Positions 22,933 to 28,663 of a stretch of DNA of 28,663 nucleotides are shown here, piece after piece. The notes under the pieces are model-generated. The model was not told where the DNA came from. It ran no database searches and was given only the letters and a program-made list of their open reading frames with translations. The position numbers and the translations under genes were made by a program. Source of the DNA: a virus; the IMG/VR virus record IMGVR_UViG_3300044825_000944, positions 1 to 28,663 of that record; one strand, written 5' to 3'. The stretch's first letter is position 1, and each line of letters begins with the position of its first letter.

Positions 22933-22963
22933 CCCCATCGTCCCCAGGGACTGGTGGGGTTTT
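22933..22963 (+). terminator. Rho-independent terminator, copy 1
   Basis: CCCCATCG (22933-22940) pairs with TGGTGGGG (22952-22959), and TCC pairs with GGA inside, followed directly by TTTT. The design and much of the sequence (CTCCCCATCG...GGTGGGGTTT) recur at 23374-23403. The tRNA-like element begins two bases after the T run. Confidence 0.72.
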
Positions 22964-22964
22964 A

Positions 22965-23032
22965 TCCACCCGCGCTGGGCGCAGACGGGCCTCCAAATCC
23001 TGTCGTGCTGAGTTCGATTCTCAGGGGTGGGG
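22965..23032 (+). tRNA. tRNA-Trp-like element with a shrunken D-arm
   Basis: The acceptor TCCACCC (22965-22971) pairs with GGGTGGG (23025-23031), 7 bp with one T-G. The T-arm is perfect: CTGAG, TTCGATT, CTCAG (23008-23024). The anticodon loop CTCCAAA (22991-22997) is the typical tRNA-Trp loop with CCA at 22993-22995, on a stem whose closing pair is mismatched but with four further pairs. The variable loop has the normal five bases. Base 73 is G, as in bacterial tRNA-Trp. The D-arm is only 11 nt (CTG/CAG, loop GGCG), about five short. The 3' end reads CTA instead of CCA. It may be a functional minimal tRNA, a relic or a mimic. Confidence 0.42.
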
Positions 23033-23034
23033 CT

Positions 23035-23357
23035 ATCGGCAGGATCATGCCGATTCTCGGCAAACGGTACGGCAGAAGTCCGGCAGATGATCCAGTTCGG
23101 CACAAGCGTGCCGATATCAGCACAGGGCTGCCTGCGGATTCGGTAGCCCCGGAGTTGTGGATCTGGTGTTGTGCTAAACCACAACACGGCACGAGCCTGC
23201 CGTTGCGTATCCGCGCACATCTCATTAGTCGAGGATGACTTCACGCAATGGGAAGTTATCGTCCCCATTCACGACCGTGATGTTTTGATTACATCAAAGC
23301 ATCATTGCTGCTTTCCCGGAATGACTGCCGCGCTATTCCGGGTTAGGCGCTAACCCG
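23035..23357 (+). ncRNA. Hairpin-dense non-coding block, candidate structured RNA
   Basis: No gene fits here, but perfect short hairpins follow each other: ATCGGCA/TGCCGAT (23035-23054), TCGGCAC/GTGCCGA (23097-23114), GGGCTGCC/GGTAGCCC (23125-23149), GTGTTGTG/CACAACAC (23166-23187), ACGGCA/TGCCGT (23186-23203), TTTGAT/ATCAAA (23284-23298), CCCGGAAT/ATTCCGGG (23315-23342), CGGGTTA/TAACCCG (23339-23357). CGGCA occurs six times and TGCCG four times. Some arms can swap partners (GTTGTGG at 23154-23160 also pairs with CCACAAC at 23179-23185). It lies between two near-identical terminators. No known RNA class is recognised. RNA status is inferred from structure alone. Confidence 0.4.
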
Positions 23358-23373
23358 AGATTACGATCCAGCT

Positions 23374-23403
23374 CCCCATCGCCCCTCAGGGCCGGTGGGG
23401 TTT
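23374..23403 (+). terminator. Rho-independent terminator, copy 2
   Basis: CCCCATCG (23374-23381) pairs with CGGTGGGG (23393-23400), an inner CCC/GGG pair closes a TCA loop, and TTTCTGTTT follows. It closely resembles the terminator at 22933. It ends 26 nt before the small leader ORF. Confidence 0.72.
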
Positions 23404-23428
23404 CTGTTTGCCACCTGAAGGAGGAGTC

Positions 23429-23482
23429 ATGGATGACGACATTTGGGACTTCCTGGGCTATGTCGAATATGACGAGGACTGA
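23429..23482 (+). CDS. 17-aa acidic leader peptide
   Basis: MDDDIWDFLGYVEYDED, preceded by the strong Shine-Dalgarno AAGGAGGAG. Its TGA overlaps the ATG of the large tail protein (TGATG). The tail gene has no ribosome binding site of its own apart from sequence inside this ORF, so translation is probably handed on from the leader. Eight of 17 residues are Asp or Glu. It may act only as a coupling device, or as a real micro-protein. Confidence 0.5.
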   Translation: MDDDIWDFLGYVEYDED

Positions 23483-25365
23483 TGACTGTCACAACTGACA
23501 TCACCGACTCCGTACTCCTAGATATCGGTATCGCCTACTCGTCCAGCCTGACCTCGTATTCGCTGGGCGCTTTCGCCTATGAGTGGGCGATTGCCGGTCA
23601 GCCGTTCCTGGGTGTGGCTTCGGACGAGTTCCCTCTGTCTCGTGGTTTCACTGCCTCCAATAAGGAGCAGTTCGATAATCAGCGGGATCCTGGTGAGCAG
23701 TCTCTGACGGGCTGGTGGCTTAGGTCGCAGCGTGACTTCTCGGGTGGTGCTGGCATCACCTTTCTTGAGCCTGCCGATGACGAGCGCACGATGCGCCGGT
23801 TCACATCGAGCGTTGGGATTGACTGTTGGACACCGGGTGAGTTCAAGCTCCTGAGGAGTATGAGCCTTCAGGATGCGTCTACGGGTTCTGCCCGGTGTGT
23901 GTCTGTCGTGAGTGGTTCCACGAACTATGTGTATCTGACAACGAATAACAAGGTGTATAGGTCTACGGGGTCTGGGTCTTCGACGGAGATCACGGGCTGG
24001 ACTGCGAACCCGTCGTGGCTGGTGTCTACGGGTGACGGTGTGTGGGGTTTCCACTCCACGGGTATCGACTTCGCTGCCGCTTCCGGCACTACTGCTTCCT
24101 CGAAGTGGACGGGTGCTGCGTCTGCCGGTAAGGGCTGGTGGGTGAAGCAGCGTCTGATTGCCGCCTATGGTGCGGCCCTGCATGAGTTGGGTGGTTTCAC
24201 AGGTGGGGCACTTCCTTCAGCCATTTACACTCACCCTCAGTCGGGCTGGACATGGACTGCTGCGGTTGATAGCCCAGGTGCGATCCTGGCTGCTGGCTAT
24301 TCAGGGAACTCTTCAGCGATCTACAAGTTCACCGTGGATGAGGCTGACGGCTCGCTCCCTACTCTTACCGCCGCAGTCACGGTAGCGGAGCTGCCTGTTG
24401 GCGAGTACGTCACGGGCATGTTCTCCTACTTGGGTGCGCTGCTGGTGATCGGCACGAACAAGGGGATCCGTATCGGTCAGGTGTCTGACCAGGGCCAGGT
24501 CACCTACGGTGCCTTGACGTACCAGTCGTCTGCCCCGGTGGAGTTCTTCACGGGGTTCGACAGGTTCGTGTTCGCTGGGGTGAAGGACTCGATCGACGGC
24601 AAGAGTGGAGTGGTTCGCCTTGATCTATCTGATCTTGATGCGTCGGGCAGGGCTGCCTACGCCTTCGACGTATCAACCGGAGTTACGGGATCCGTTGATG
24701 GAGTGTGCCTGCTGGGTTCCTCTGACCGTGTCTGCGTTGGAGTCAACGGGTCGGGGACGTATGTGACTTCAGCTTCGACGCTGGTGGCGTCGGGCACCTT
24801 GTACACAGGGCAGGTCAGGTACAACACGCTGGAGAATAAGTCGTTCCGGTTCCTGAACGTGAGGCGTTTCGGTGAGCTGAAGGGCAGCGTTGCTGTCTCC
24901 ACGGTGCAGCAGGGTGGGACTGAGGCGGGTATCTACACCTACCCTGAGGGGTCAGCGAACACCGAGGTGCAGGTTGTTCCTTCGGTTCCTGTTGAGTCTC
25001 TTGGCCTGAAGTTCGTGCTGACACGTTCCTCATCAGATACATCTAAGGGTCCGATCATTCGGGGTTGGCAGTTCAAGGCTCTGCCTGCTGTCACCCGCAA
25101 GCAAGTGTGGCGCTTACCGCTCCTAGTCTTCGACGCCGAAACCGATCGCTTTGGTCAGAAGATCGGCTACCCCGGTTACGCCATGACGCGCTGGCAGAAC
25201 CTGAGGAACGCTCTTCTTGCTGGCACACCTGTCGTCCTACAGGACTTCCTCGCTAAAGAGACGTACACGGTTCTGATCGAGGACATCCAGATGGTTCAAA
25301 CCTCTCCCCCACGGCAACAGTCAGGACTGGGCGGTGTGCTTGTCGTGACCTGTCGGGAGTTGTAA
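23482..25365 (+). CDS. Large tail protein, probable nozzle or hub
   Basis: A 627-aa beta-rich protein. Residues 1-130 carry an N-terminal domain (YSLGAFAYEWAIAGQPFLGVASDEFPLSRGF). The centre, about 135-470, has blade-like repeats consistent with a beta-propeller (TNYVYLTTNNKVYRSTG; YLGALLVIGTNKGIRIGQV; GFDRFVFAGVKDSIDG; DRVCVGVNGSGTYV). The C-terminal part (RGWQFKALPAVTRKQVWRLPLLVF; ALLAGTPVVLQDFLAKETYTVLIEDI) resembles minor tail or hub proteins. A propeller-bearing tail tube end is the T7 gp12-like nozzle arrangement, so that role is proposed. It precedes the lysis genes, also in keeping with the last tail gene. Confidence 0.72.
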   Translation: MTVTTDITDSVLLDIGIAYSSSLTSYSLGAFAYEWAIAGQPFLGVASDEFPLSRGFTASNKEQFDNQRDPGEQSLTGWWLRSQRDFSGGAGITFLEPADDERTMRRFTSSVGIDCWTPGEFKLLRSMSLQDASTGSARCVSVVSGSTNYVYLTTNNKVYRSTGSGSSTEITGWTANPSWLVSTGDGVWGFHSTGIDFAAASGTTASSKWTGAASAGKGWWVKQRLIAAYGAALHELGGFTGGALPSAIYTHPQSGWTWTAAVDSPGAILAAGYSGNSSAIYKFTVDEADGSLPTLTAAVTVAELPVGEYVTGMFSYLGALLVIGTNKGIRIGQVSDQGQVTYGALTYQSSAPVEFFTGFDRFVFAGVKDSIDGKSGVVRLDLSDLDASGRAAYAFDVSTGVTGSVDGVCLLGSSDRVCVGVNGSGTYVTSASTLVASGTLYTGQVRYNTLENKSFRFLNVRRFGELKGSVAVSTVQQGGTEAGIYTYPEGSANTEVQVVPSVPVESLGLKFVLTRSSSDTSKGPIIRGWQFKALPAVTRKQVWRLPLLVFDAETDRFGQKIGYPGYAMTRWQNLRNALLAGTPVVLQDFLAKETYTVLIEDIQMVQTSPPRQQSGLGGVLVVTCREL

Positions 25366-25637
25366 TGGGTTACGACACACCTGACTGGGTTCAGATCGTG
25401 CAGGACGCTGCGATTGTTCTGGCGTTCTTGACGGCCCTCATTGGGGCAATTGTTGCTGTCGGTCGCTTCCTCATTGTGAAGCCTCTTGAGAGGTACATCG
25501 ACGTTCGAATGCCTAAGAACGGCGGCAAGTCTCTGGGTGATCTTCACCTGAAGGTGGATGACATGGCTACGAGGATCACTCGCATTGAGCGGGAGATCGT
25601 GAGGATTGATGAGGAGATTGAGCATCTTGCTGAATGA
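25365..25637 (+). CDS. Membrane protein of the lysis cassette
   Basis: A 90-aa protein with one hydrophobic segment at about 12-38 (VQDAAIVLAFLTALIGAIVAVGRFLIV), then a basic linker (KPLERYIDVRMPKNGG) and a C-terminal coiled coil (DDMATRITRIEREIVRIDEEIEHL). Proteins of this type lie beside holins in actinobacterial phages and may modulate holin timing or act as second holins. Its ATG shares the A of the tail-protein stop (TAATG) and its end overlaps the holin start. No catalytic motif. Confidence 0.75.
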   Translation: MGYDTPDWVQIVQDAAIVLAFLTALIGAIVAVGRFLIVKPLERYIDVRMPKNGGKSLGDLHLKVDDMATRITRIEREIVRIDEEIEHLAE

Positions 25638-25881
25638 CAAGGGTTTCTGGATCGCTGCCGGGGAGCGTGCCGTTAAGACGTTCGCCCAAGCTCTCGTGGC
25701 TCTGTTCGTTGCCGGTGTGACTGTCCTGACCATCGACTGGCAGCAGGGTCTGGCTGTTGCAGCAACCGCTGCTGTCGTGTCTGTGCTGACTTCGATTGCC
25801 TCCTACAACGTGGGTCCGTTCCTTGGACCGTCCCTTGTGGATGAGGCTGTTGTCCTGCCGGATGAGGATGATGATCTGTGA
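25627..25881 (+). CDS. Holin, r1t-type
   Basis: Forms the membrane lesion that lets the endolysin reach the wall. From TTG 25627 the product starts MLNDKGFWIAAGERAVKTFAQALVALFVAG and continues with a second hydrophobic segment (GLAVAATAAVVSVLTSIASYNVG) and an acidic tail (LPDEDDDL). The FW..A.ERA.KTFAQ...AL pattern and VSVLTSIAS are hallmarks of r1t-type holins. TTG 25606 and ATG 25609 are earlier in-frame starts; 25627 is preferred because GAGGAG lies about 10 nt upstream and it matches the family N-terminus. It overlaps both neighbours, ending in a GTGA overlap with the endolysin. Confidence 0.85.
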   Translation: MLNDKGFWIAAGERAVKTFAQALVALFVAGVTVLTIDWQQGLAVAATAAVVSVLTSIASYNVGPFLGPSLVDEAVVLPDEDDDL

Positions 25882-26513
25882 GTACGGGTGTGTGGCTGAA
25901 GGATCTGGTGAAGGTTCTTCGTCAGGCTGGTGTGCCTGTGCAGGGCATGACCTACAAGATGGGTCGCTACTCAGGTAAGTCGTGGAAGGACGTGGGCTAC
26001 AACAACCTGGGCTACCGTGAGCTGCGGGGGATCATGTGGCATCACGATGCCTCACCGTTTGGTGATTCGCCTGGTGCCCTGGACTGGTGCATGTACTACG
26101 CCAAGGACGGCTACGGCAACGACCTGACCCCTGCCGCCTCGATCTGGGTGGACCGGAAGGGTAAGTGGTTCGTGTATGCGGCGGGGCAGTCTTGTCACGC
26201 TGGTGTCGGCTCCAGCGCCCTAGCCCCTAACTCCACGGGCAATCAGTATTACCTCGGGATTGAGACGGACCACAACACCGGGGAGAAGTGGACGAAGGAG
26301 CAAATCTCTAGCCTGCGGCAGGGCACTGCTGCCCTGATGAAGCACTATGGGCTGGATCCGAAGGTGGCTCTGGAGTTCCATAAGACGTATGCCCCTGGTC
26401 GGAAGAATGATCCTGATGGTCTGGATCTGAGGACGGAGCGCCGTAGGGTTGCTCGCCTGATGAACCCGAATCAATCTGGGATCAAAGCTAGGTTGTCTCG
26501 TCTGCTTCCATAG
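25878..26513 (+). CDS. Endolysin, N-acetylmuramoyl-L-alanine amidase
   Basis: Cuts the bond between N-acetylmuramic acid and L-alanine in peptidoglycan to release progeny. The 211-aa protein has a zinc amidase (Amidase_2/PGRP type) fold: the first zinc His in MWHHD (H55 or H56), GIETDH with E129, and the late ligands H168 in EFHKTYAP and D178 in KNDPDGLD. There is no signal peptide and no clear separate wall-binding domain, so holin-dependent export is expected; the last 25 residues are basic (LMNPNQSGIKARLSRLLP). GTG start in a 4-nt overlap with the holin. It ends the plus-strand late operon. Confidence 0.9.
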   Translation: MSTGVWLKDLVKVLRQAGVPVQGMTYKMGRYSGKSWKDVGYNNLGYRELRGIMWHHDASPFGDSPGALDWCMYYAKDGYGNDLTPAASIWVDRKGKWFVYAAGQSCHAGVGSSALAPNSTGNQYYLGIETDHNTGEKWTKEQISSLRQGTAALMKHYGLDPKVALEFHKTYAPGRKNDPDGLDLRTERRRVARLMNPNQSGIKARLSRLLP

Positions 26514-26535
26514 CAATATCTGACACAATTAAATA

Positions 26536-26612
26536 GAGCCATTCTGGGGGGTTTGAGTACCGTACCCTAGTCATAACCCTAGGGTCATACCTTGAACCCC
26601 CCAGAATGGCTC
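26536..26612. terminator. Large nested hairpin between convergent operons
   Basis: The arms 26536-26557 and 26591-26612 form 18 perfect base pairs (GAGCCATTCTGGGGGGTT with its complement) plus weaker pairs. Inside, ACCCTAG (26564-26570) pairs with CTAGGGT (26579-26585). It begins 22 nt after the endolysin stop and faces the ends of the minus-strand genes, so a bidirectional terminator is the simplest reading. It lacks clear T tracts. A protein-binding or recombination role is possible. Confidence 0.55.
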
Positions 26613-26627
26613 AGATCGCCAGGGAGA

Positions 26628-26645
26628 GGCACCCTACGGGGTGCC
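26628..26645 (-). terminator. Hairpin after the zinc-protein gene
   Basis: GGCACCC (26628-26634) pairs perfectly with GGGTGCC (26639-26645) over a TACG loop. It lies 9 nt beyond the stop of the minus-strand gene at 26655, so it is probably part of that operon's termination region. There is no T tract. Confidence 0.4.
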
Positions 26646-26654
26646 CACCTGTGG

Positions 26655-26906
26655 CTACGTCAGCTTCACTTTATGGGTCGTCTTCGGACGGCCCTCATTT
26701 TTTGTTTTCGGGCGGGAAATGGGAGGTTTTCGAGGGGCGGAAGACTTGACCCCCCTTGACTCGAGCAGGCGCAGCGGAGCCGCATGCTCCTCACACAAGT
26801 CCACCGACCACGGGTACTCCCCCCGGAACGCAATCGTCACCGTGACCGCCGGCTCCCCACACACGTCGCATTCATGCACAACCTGGGTGCGTTTCATGTC
26901 ACGCAT
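26655..26906 (-). CDS. Small zinc-ribbon-like protein coupled to the integrase
   Basis: An 83-aa protein starting at ATG 26906, which overlaps the integrase stop by 8 nt; the frame is open back to 26933. C13, C16, C38 and H41 (CDVC...LCEEH) form a likely zinc site around a beta hairpin (VTVTIAFRGEYPWSVDL). The tail is Pro/Lys/Arg-rich and probably binds DNA. The CxxCG...V.V.....Y.VDLC..H layout recalls small actinobacterial proteins with an Lsr2-like beta hairpin, but I see no Lsr2 DNA-binding domain. Cotranslation with the integrase makes an accessory role in recombination or its control possible; this is inference. Confidence 0.75.
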   Translation of the reverse strand: MRDMKRTQVVHECDVCGEPAVTVTIAFRGEYPWSVDLCEEHAAPLRLLESRGVKSSAPRKPPISRPKTKNEGRPKTTHKVKLT

Positions 26907-27930
26907 TATGAACCGCCGAAGGCAACGTGACAACTTCCCCCGCCGGCTTCGCCAGCGACGGAAACATCCGATTCCCCGCGAACTGCTGATTCCGGCTGGA
27001 CCGCTCCAGCGACAGCCCCAGGTATCGCTCCGTCGTGATCGTGTTCTTGTGACCGAGCAGGGAAGACACGCGCCTCAGGGCGCCGTCATAGCCCATGTTC
27101 GACAGCTCCGTGAACAGGTGACGGGCCGCTGAAGCCCGAAGCGTATGCACCCCGACCCGTGTCCCGTCCAAGCCGAGGCGTGCCACGGCACGCTGCACCG
27201 GCAGGTAGTTGTTGCGGAACGGTTTCGTCGGATCCACCCCATGATCACCCGAAGTGAACAGGAACCTGCCCTTCTCCTCGTTCCACACGTGGGCACGATG
27301 ACACCTCTGCGGCACGAGGAACCACGACGGCTGCTCGATGCCCTTGTCCTGGCGCAGCCAGCGGAACCACCGATCCGACTCCTCCACCAACTCCAACGGC
27401 ACAGGCATCACGTCGTGATCCCGCGTCTTATGCCGGAAGATCCTGATCATCGGGGTGTCCGTGCCCCTGCCCTCGAGCGCGTCCACCCGCAGGCTGCGGA
27501 TCTCCGACCCGCGCATCAACGTGTACAACCCGAGAGCTATCACCCAACGATCCAGCGGATGCTCCGCAGCATCCAGCAAATCAGGGAACTTGTCCCCCGG
27601 GATGTACAGGCGCTCACGCCCATCGTCAGGAACGTTCGACCAAATCTCCATCGGGTCCTCGTCCCGAGGAAGATGCCGATTAGTGCGGCACCACTTGAAG
27701 AAACCACGCAGCACCTGCGCGTACAGGTTCGTTGTCCTCGGTGCCCAGTCGTGGCTGGAGAAGAACACATCAATGTGTCGGGCCTGAATGTTCTGCACCT
27801 GAATGTTGCCCCACGTATCGAGAGCAAATCCCATCACGGTGCGCTTCGTGCGAAGCGTGTTATATGCCTGCTTACGCATCCGGCAGTGAGCGATGTACCC
27901 CTCAGCCGCCTCAGAAATCCTAATGTTCAC
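26899..27930 (-). CDS. int: Tyrosine integrase
   Basis: Site-specific recombinase that inserts the phage genome at attB. The 343-aa protein has an N-terminal core-binding domain at about 1-90 (SEAAEGYIAHCRMRKQAYNTLRTKRTV) and a catalytic domain carrying all six active-site positions: R140 (LMRGSEIRSLR), K168 (RHKTRDH), H262 and R265 (VHTLRASAARHLF), H294 (LLGHKNTITTE) and the nucleophile Y303 (ERYLGL). GTG start with GGAGG eight nt upstream. There is no classical arm-binding domain ahead of the core-binding domain, so arm binding may be by the first few residues or a partner. It reads toward the lysis genes and away from attP, 87 nt from the attP core. Confidence 0.92.
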   Translation of the reverse strand: MNIRISEAAEGYIAHCRMRKQAYNTLRTKRTVMGFALDTWGNIQVQNIQARHIDVFFSSHDWAPRTTNLYAQVLRGFFKWCRTNRHLPRDEDPMEIWSNVPDDGRERLYIPGDKFPDLLDAAEHPLDRWVIALGLYTLMRGSEIRSLRVDALEGRGTDTPMIRIFRHKTRDHDVMPVPLELVEESDRWFRWLRQDKGIEQPSWFLVPQRCHRAHVWNEEKGRFLFTSGDHGVDPTKPFRNNYLPVQRAVARLGLDGTRVGVHTLRASAARHLFTELSNMGYDGALRRVSSLLGHKNTITTERYLGLSLERSSRNQQFAGNRMFPSLAKPAGEVVTLPSAVHNA

Positions 27931-27964
27931 GAGGGAATCCTCCGTCTAGTGACTAGTCTGAACA

Positions 27965-28016
27965 CAACATGTGAGTGACTGTACAACGTATGACCTGAGG
28001 ATTGCAACATATGAGT
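27965..28016 (+). repeat. Three direct CAACATRTG repeats beside attP
   Basis: CAACATGTGAGT (27965-27976), CAACGTATGACC (27984-27995) and CAACATATGAGT (28005-28016) lie 19 and 21 nt apart, that is about two helical turns, in the same orientation. They sit between the integrase start and the attP core. Arm-type integrase sites or operator sites for an early regulator are the obvious candidates. They also cover the likely integrase promoter (on the minus strand, TTGCAA and TACAGT 18 nt apart). Confidence 0.55.
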
Positions 28017-28017
28017 A

Positions 28018-28043
28018 GGGTTCAAATCCCCCTCCGGACACGA
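28018..28043 (+). other. Putative attP core, 3' end of a tRNA-Leu-like gene
   Basis: GGGTTCAAATCCCCCTCCGG then ACACGA reads as a tRNA 3' end: T-loop TTCAAAT at 28021-28027, 3' T-stem CCCCC, acceptor TCCGGAC (28033-28039) and discriminator A at 28040. The acceptor and T-loop resemble actinobacterial tRNA-Leu genes (from memory). The 5' half of the tRNA is missing, as expected for an attP core that restores the host tRNA after integration. The core is just upstream of int and flanked by repeated sites. Confidence 0.6.
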
Positions 28044-28106
28044 CGTGGCGAAACGCTGCCTGTAATCCTTGAAACGACTTCTGCAACGCCGCAAGCAAAC
28101 CCTTAG

Positions 28107-28127
28107 ACATATGTTGGCAACATGTGT
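28107..28127. promoter_or_regulatory. Palindromic operator candidate upstream of the HTH gene
   Basis: ACATATGTTG (28107-28116), one base, and CAACATGTGT (28118-28127) form an inverted repeat with a single mismatch. Each half is the same CAACATRTG word as the direct repeats at 27965-28016. It lies 44 nt before the helix-turn-helix gene. It could be an operator for that protein or a P'-arm integrase site. Confidence 0.5.
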
Positions 28128-28170
28128 AGTACCCTGTGGAGCAGGAAATAATCCCCCTCGGGAGGGTTGA

Positions 28171-28626
28171 ATGCCAGCTCCACGGATCCTGCCTGACAAC
28201 GCCACCCTGCGGCGTTGGGTGCAGGACGAAGGCTTGACGCACGAACAGGTCACGCAGCGAGTCTACGAAACGACCGGGCACAAGGTAGCTCGATCCACGG
28301 TTGCCGCTGCCCTGCATCGTGCCGGCCTCACGAAGAAGCAGGCCCGGTATGACCGTGAGATCCCCTGGCGGGTCAAGCCCCAGCATGCCGCCGCGTACCC
28401 GGCCCGGATGCTCAGGGACCTAGGAAGAATCCGTCAGGGGGGTAGCCTGCCGGAGGATGAACAGGCTAGGTTCGAGTCATGGCTTGCAATGATCGAGGCG
28501 GAGCAGGTCGTGGTCGCCTACGACCCGGACAGTGTGCCGGGATTTTTCTACGTGAAATCCGATCAGCCTGGGGACTTCCCCGAGGGGACACCGATTCGTC
28601 CCGGCTTGTCAAAGTACAAGCCATGA
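28171..28626 (+). CDS. Helix-turn-helix DNA-binding protein, possible phage regulator
   Basis: A 151-aa protein. Residues about 10-55 form a helix-turn-helix (NATLRRWVQDEGLTHEQVTQRV, then KVARSTVAAALHRAGLT). Next is a conserved block, RYDREIPWRVKPQHAAAYPARMLRDLGRIRQGG, and a C-terminal domain ending VVVAYDPDSVPGFFYV. This combination (HTH, IPW.V...H...YPARMLR.LGR, YDP....GFFYV) is frequent in actinobacterial phages, where it is annotated only as HTH protein or possible repressor. ATG preceded by GGGAGGG. It is divergent from int with attP between them, a usual place for an immunity or early regulator. Its exact role is unproven. Confidence 0.82.
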   Translation: MPAPRILPDNATLRRWVQDEGLTHEQVTQRVYETTGHKVARSTVAAALHRAGLTKKQARYDREIPWRVKPQHAAAYPARMLRDLGRIRQGGSLPEDEQARFESWLAMIEAEQVVVAYDPDSVPGFFYVKSDQPGDFPEGTPIRPGLSKYKP

Positions 28627-28628
28627 AG

Positions 28629-28659
<31 letters not shown>

Positions 28660-28663
28660 CGCC

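Noticed and set aside
23037-23202. Repeated CGGCA words as a CRISPR-like array
   Set aside because: The word is only 5 nt and spacings are irregular (21, 12, 11, 17, 89); there are no spacers of constant length and no cas genes.
22954-23238. ORFs through the tRNA-like and structured block
   Set aside because: Three frames are open by chance in G+C-rich DNA. None has a good ribosome site or family pattern, and each crosses the perfect hairpins.
27145-27978. 277-codon plus-strand ORF opposite the integrase
   Set aside because: Composition (His, Pro, Arg) is that of an antisense shadow and the integrase frame has all catalytic residues.
27956-28040. A complete third tRNA-like element ending at the attP core
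   Set aside because: GTCTGAA at 27956 could pair with TCCGGAC at six of seven positions, but the T-stem has only three pairs and the interior is filled by CAACATRTG repeats, so an attP core explains it better.

Overview
The window looks like most of the late half of a temperate, tailed actinobacterial phage. The basis is a roughly 55-60% G+C composition by eye, frequent GTG and TTG starts, an r1t-type holin, a tyrosine integrase, and a tRNA-Leu-like attachment core. No host can be named. The gene order (terminase, portal, very large internal proteins, scaffold, capsid, short adaptor and tail genes, no tape measure and no tail sheath or tube genes) fits a short-tailed, podovirus-like virion. 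That morphology is an inference.

Layout. 1-536 is a gene-free leader with G/C hairpins, nested dyads and one promoter candidate. 537-4237 carries the large terminase, with an N-terminal helix-turn-helix, and the portal. 4247-6202 is a string of nine small, mostly Lys/Arg/Pro/Gly-rich genes joined by TAATG, TGATG or longer overlaps, two of them at an identical overlap cassette. 6207-15343 encodes four large proteins (1892, 306, 386 and 460 residues) that I read as internal or ejection proteins. The first two share an N-terminal peptide. 15344-15599 holds a tRNA-Tyr-like element that lacks a D-arm. 15600-17102 encodes the scaffold and the N4-gp56-type capsid protein. 17173-21706 encodes decoration, adaptor and fibre proteins, including a polyglycine adhesin.

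21840-22829 is a row of four paralogous Cys-rich small proteins. 22830-23428 has no gene of normal size. It holds three terminator-like hairpins, a tRNA-Trp-like element with a shrunken D-arm, and about 320 nt packed with hairpins between two near-copies of the same terminator. A 17-residue leader ORF then precedes the large tail protein (23482-25365). Lysis follows: a membrane protein, a holin and an amidase endolysin (25365-26513). A large nested hairpin lies where transcription converges with the minus-strand integrase and zinc-protein operon (26655-27930). The attP region (27965-28127) combines a tRNA 3'-end core with repeated CAACATRTG sites, and a helix-turn-helix gene (28171-28626) reads away from it. 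A run of 30 C residues closes the window.

How it works together: the terminase and portal package DNA into a shell built by the scaffold and capsid proteins. The internal proteins are probably loaded during assembly and ejected on infection. The adaptor, nozzle and fibre proteins complete the tail. The holin and amidase lyse the host. The integrase and attP allow lysogeny. No replication module is present, so the genome is probably incomplete here. The least explained parts are the two D-arm-deficient tRNA-like elements with aromatic anticodons (Tyr GTA, Trp CCA) and the structured non-coding block near 23.0-23.4 kb.
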